Positions 61,477-61,930 of a stretch of 61,930 nt of DNA are shown here, piece after piece; positions within the stretch are counted from its first letter, which is position 1, and every line of letters begins with the position of its first letter. The notes under the pieces are model-generated. The model made no database searches and was not told where the DNA came from. It was given only the letters and a program-made list of their open reading frames with translations. This DNA comes from a virus. The translations under genes and the position numbers were made by a program. The DNA lies in the IMG/VR virus record IMGVR_UViG_3300047476_000159, positions 1-61,930 of that record; one strand, given 5' to 3'.

Positions 61477-61764
61477 ATGTCTAACAAAGAATGGATGGTA
61501 GCAGTTTACAAAGCAGACAAGCGTTGTAAAGCTGGCGAACGTTTTGTTGCTAAATATCCGTTCTCGGGTATGGATCGTGCTGGTGTTGAGCGTGAACTGC
61601 GTGAACTGACCATGCAACTGTATCCCAAGAAGGATGGTTGGCGCTTTGATGTTCAGGAACGTTATATGACAGTCAAGAACTACATGACCGGCAAGGATGT
61701 TCAGATCGAGGCTGACACCCCTTGGTGTTGTAACCCTGCTAGCGAATCTTATTGGTCAATGTAA
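61477..61764 (+). CDS. Hypothetical 95-aa early protein
   Basis: A 95-residue charged alpha/beta protein (EWMVAVYKADKRCKAGERFV, VERELRELTMQLYPKKDGWR, ending PWCCNPASESYWSM) with no recognised domain. A strong promoter and AAAGGAG ribosome binding site predict abundant early expression. A role in host takeover is possible but not shown by sequence. Confidence 0.7.
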   Translation: MSNKEWMVAVYKADKRCKAGERFVAKYPFSGMDRAGVERELRELTMQLYPKKDGWRFDVQERYMTVKNYMTGKDVQIEADTPWCCNPASESYWSM

Positions 61765-61765
61765 T

Positions 61766-61794
61766 TTGACAATAAATCCAAACTCTGATACAAT
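61766..61794 (+). promoter_or_regulatory. Early sigma70 promoter with extended TTGACAATAAAT
   Basis: TTGACA (61766-61771), 17-bp spacer, TACAAT (61789-61794). It drives the last, truncated gene. Confidence 0.75.
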
Positions 61795-61827
61795 ACTTGT
61801 ATTGACACTGAAATCAAGGACAAACAA

Positions 61828-61930
61828 ATGGCACTGACTCCCCTGACCGAACGTCAAAAAGCACTGATTGTTTCCAATGTCGTTAAGGCATGCCGAAACA
61901 TCAATTCTCTGAACAACACCGGCTACAAGT
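61828..61930 (+). CDS. Partial gene, cut by the window end
   Basis: ATG 61828 is preceded by AAGGA (61816-61820) and an early promoter. Thirty-four residues are visible (MALTPLTERQKALIVSNVVK, then Cys/Asn-rich), beginning with a helix. Function cannot be assigned from this fragment. Confidence 0.6.
   Translation, partial: MALTPLTERQKALIVSNVVKACRNINSLNNTGYK

Noticed and set aside
1-61930. CRISPR array, insertion sequence, integrase or attachment site
   Set aside because: No spaced short direct repeats, transposase, recombinase motifs or tRNA-end duplications were recognised; the strong repeats are inside coding frames.

Overview
The window is part of a large, AT-rich tailed-phage genome of the T4 superfamily (a myovirus). 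The evidence is a baseplate block in T4-like order (gp25-like, gp6-like, then a giant gp7-position protein), late promoters of the T4 type (TATAAATA / GATAAATA), every gene on the + strand, and very dense packing with stop/start overlaps. The host is probably a Gram-negative bacterium, since the phage carries its own outer-membrane porin with a signal peptide. The porin type and the circularly permuted tmRNA would fit a proteobacterium, perhaps a betaproteobacterium; that host call is inference.

Layout: (1) 1-27 kb, virion genes. These are the end of a Ser/Gly/Ala-rich protein, a gp25-like protein, a gp6-like protein, a 6242-residue gp7-position protein with internal repeats and two probable beta-propellers, a 51-aa gene, and three tail or fibre proteins. 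(2) 27-55 kb, an unusually rich accessory block for sugar or small-molecule chemistry: three GT-A-like glycosyltransferases, six consecutive radical SAM enzymes, three SGNH-hydrolase-like proteins, two proteins sharing a GT-like C-terminal domain, a nucleotide-sugar dehydrogenase, a B12-binding-type radical SAM enzyme, a short DegT-type aminotransferase, an amidinotransferase, a 2OG-Fe(II) oxygenase fused to the same GT-like domain, a carbamoyltransferase, and a 1522-residue repeat protein ending in a degenerate glycosyltransferase domain. Together they could build and decorate an amino/guanidino/carbamoyl-modified glycan, perhaps on tail fibres or the cell surface; the product is unknown. (3) 55.2-57.8 kb, an RNA and envelope segment: a circularly permuted two-piece tmRNA (tag ANDESYALAA), another radical SAM gene, a porin, and a tRNA whose best fold has a CUA (amber-reading) anticodon. 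(4) 57.8-61.9 kb, small genes: a membrane protein, a complete SGNH hydrolase, a gene with an in-frame UAG at codon 3, a zinc-ribbon protein, a TOPRIM protein, an HExxH metallopeptidase and unknowns. The last five transcription units have near-consensus sigma70 promoters with 17-bp spacers.

The most interesting signal is translational. The CUA tRNA, the in-frame UAG at 58461 directly after a strong ribosome binding site, and the complete absence of TAG among 43 stop codons (22 TAA, 21 TGA) point to UAG being read as an amino acid. UAG does not interrupt the other genes, including the 6242-codon one, so recoding is either recent or reserved for a few genes. The phage tmRNA lies about 2 kb away and could rescue ribosomes that read through host amber stops. 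A second theme is initiation: several start codons fall exactly at the predicted +1 of T4-type late promoters or of early promoters, implying leaderless mRNAs, and several of these promoters sit inside inverted repeats. No replication, packaging, capsid or lysis cassette could be identified in this window.
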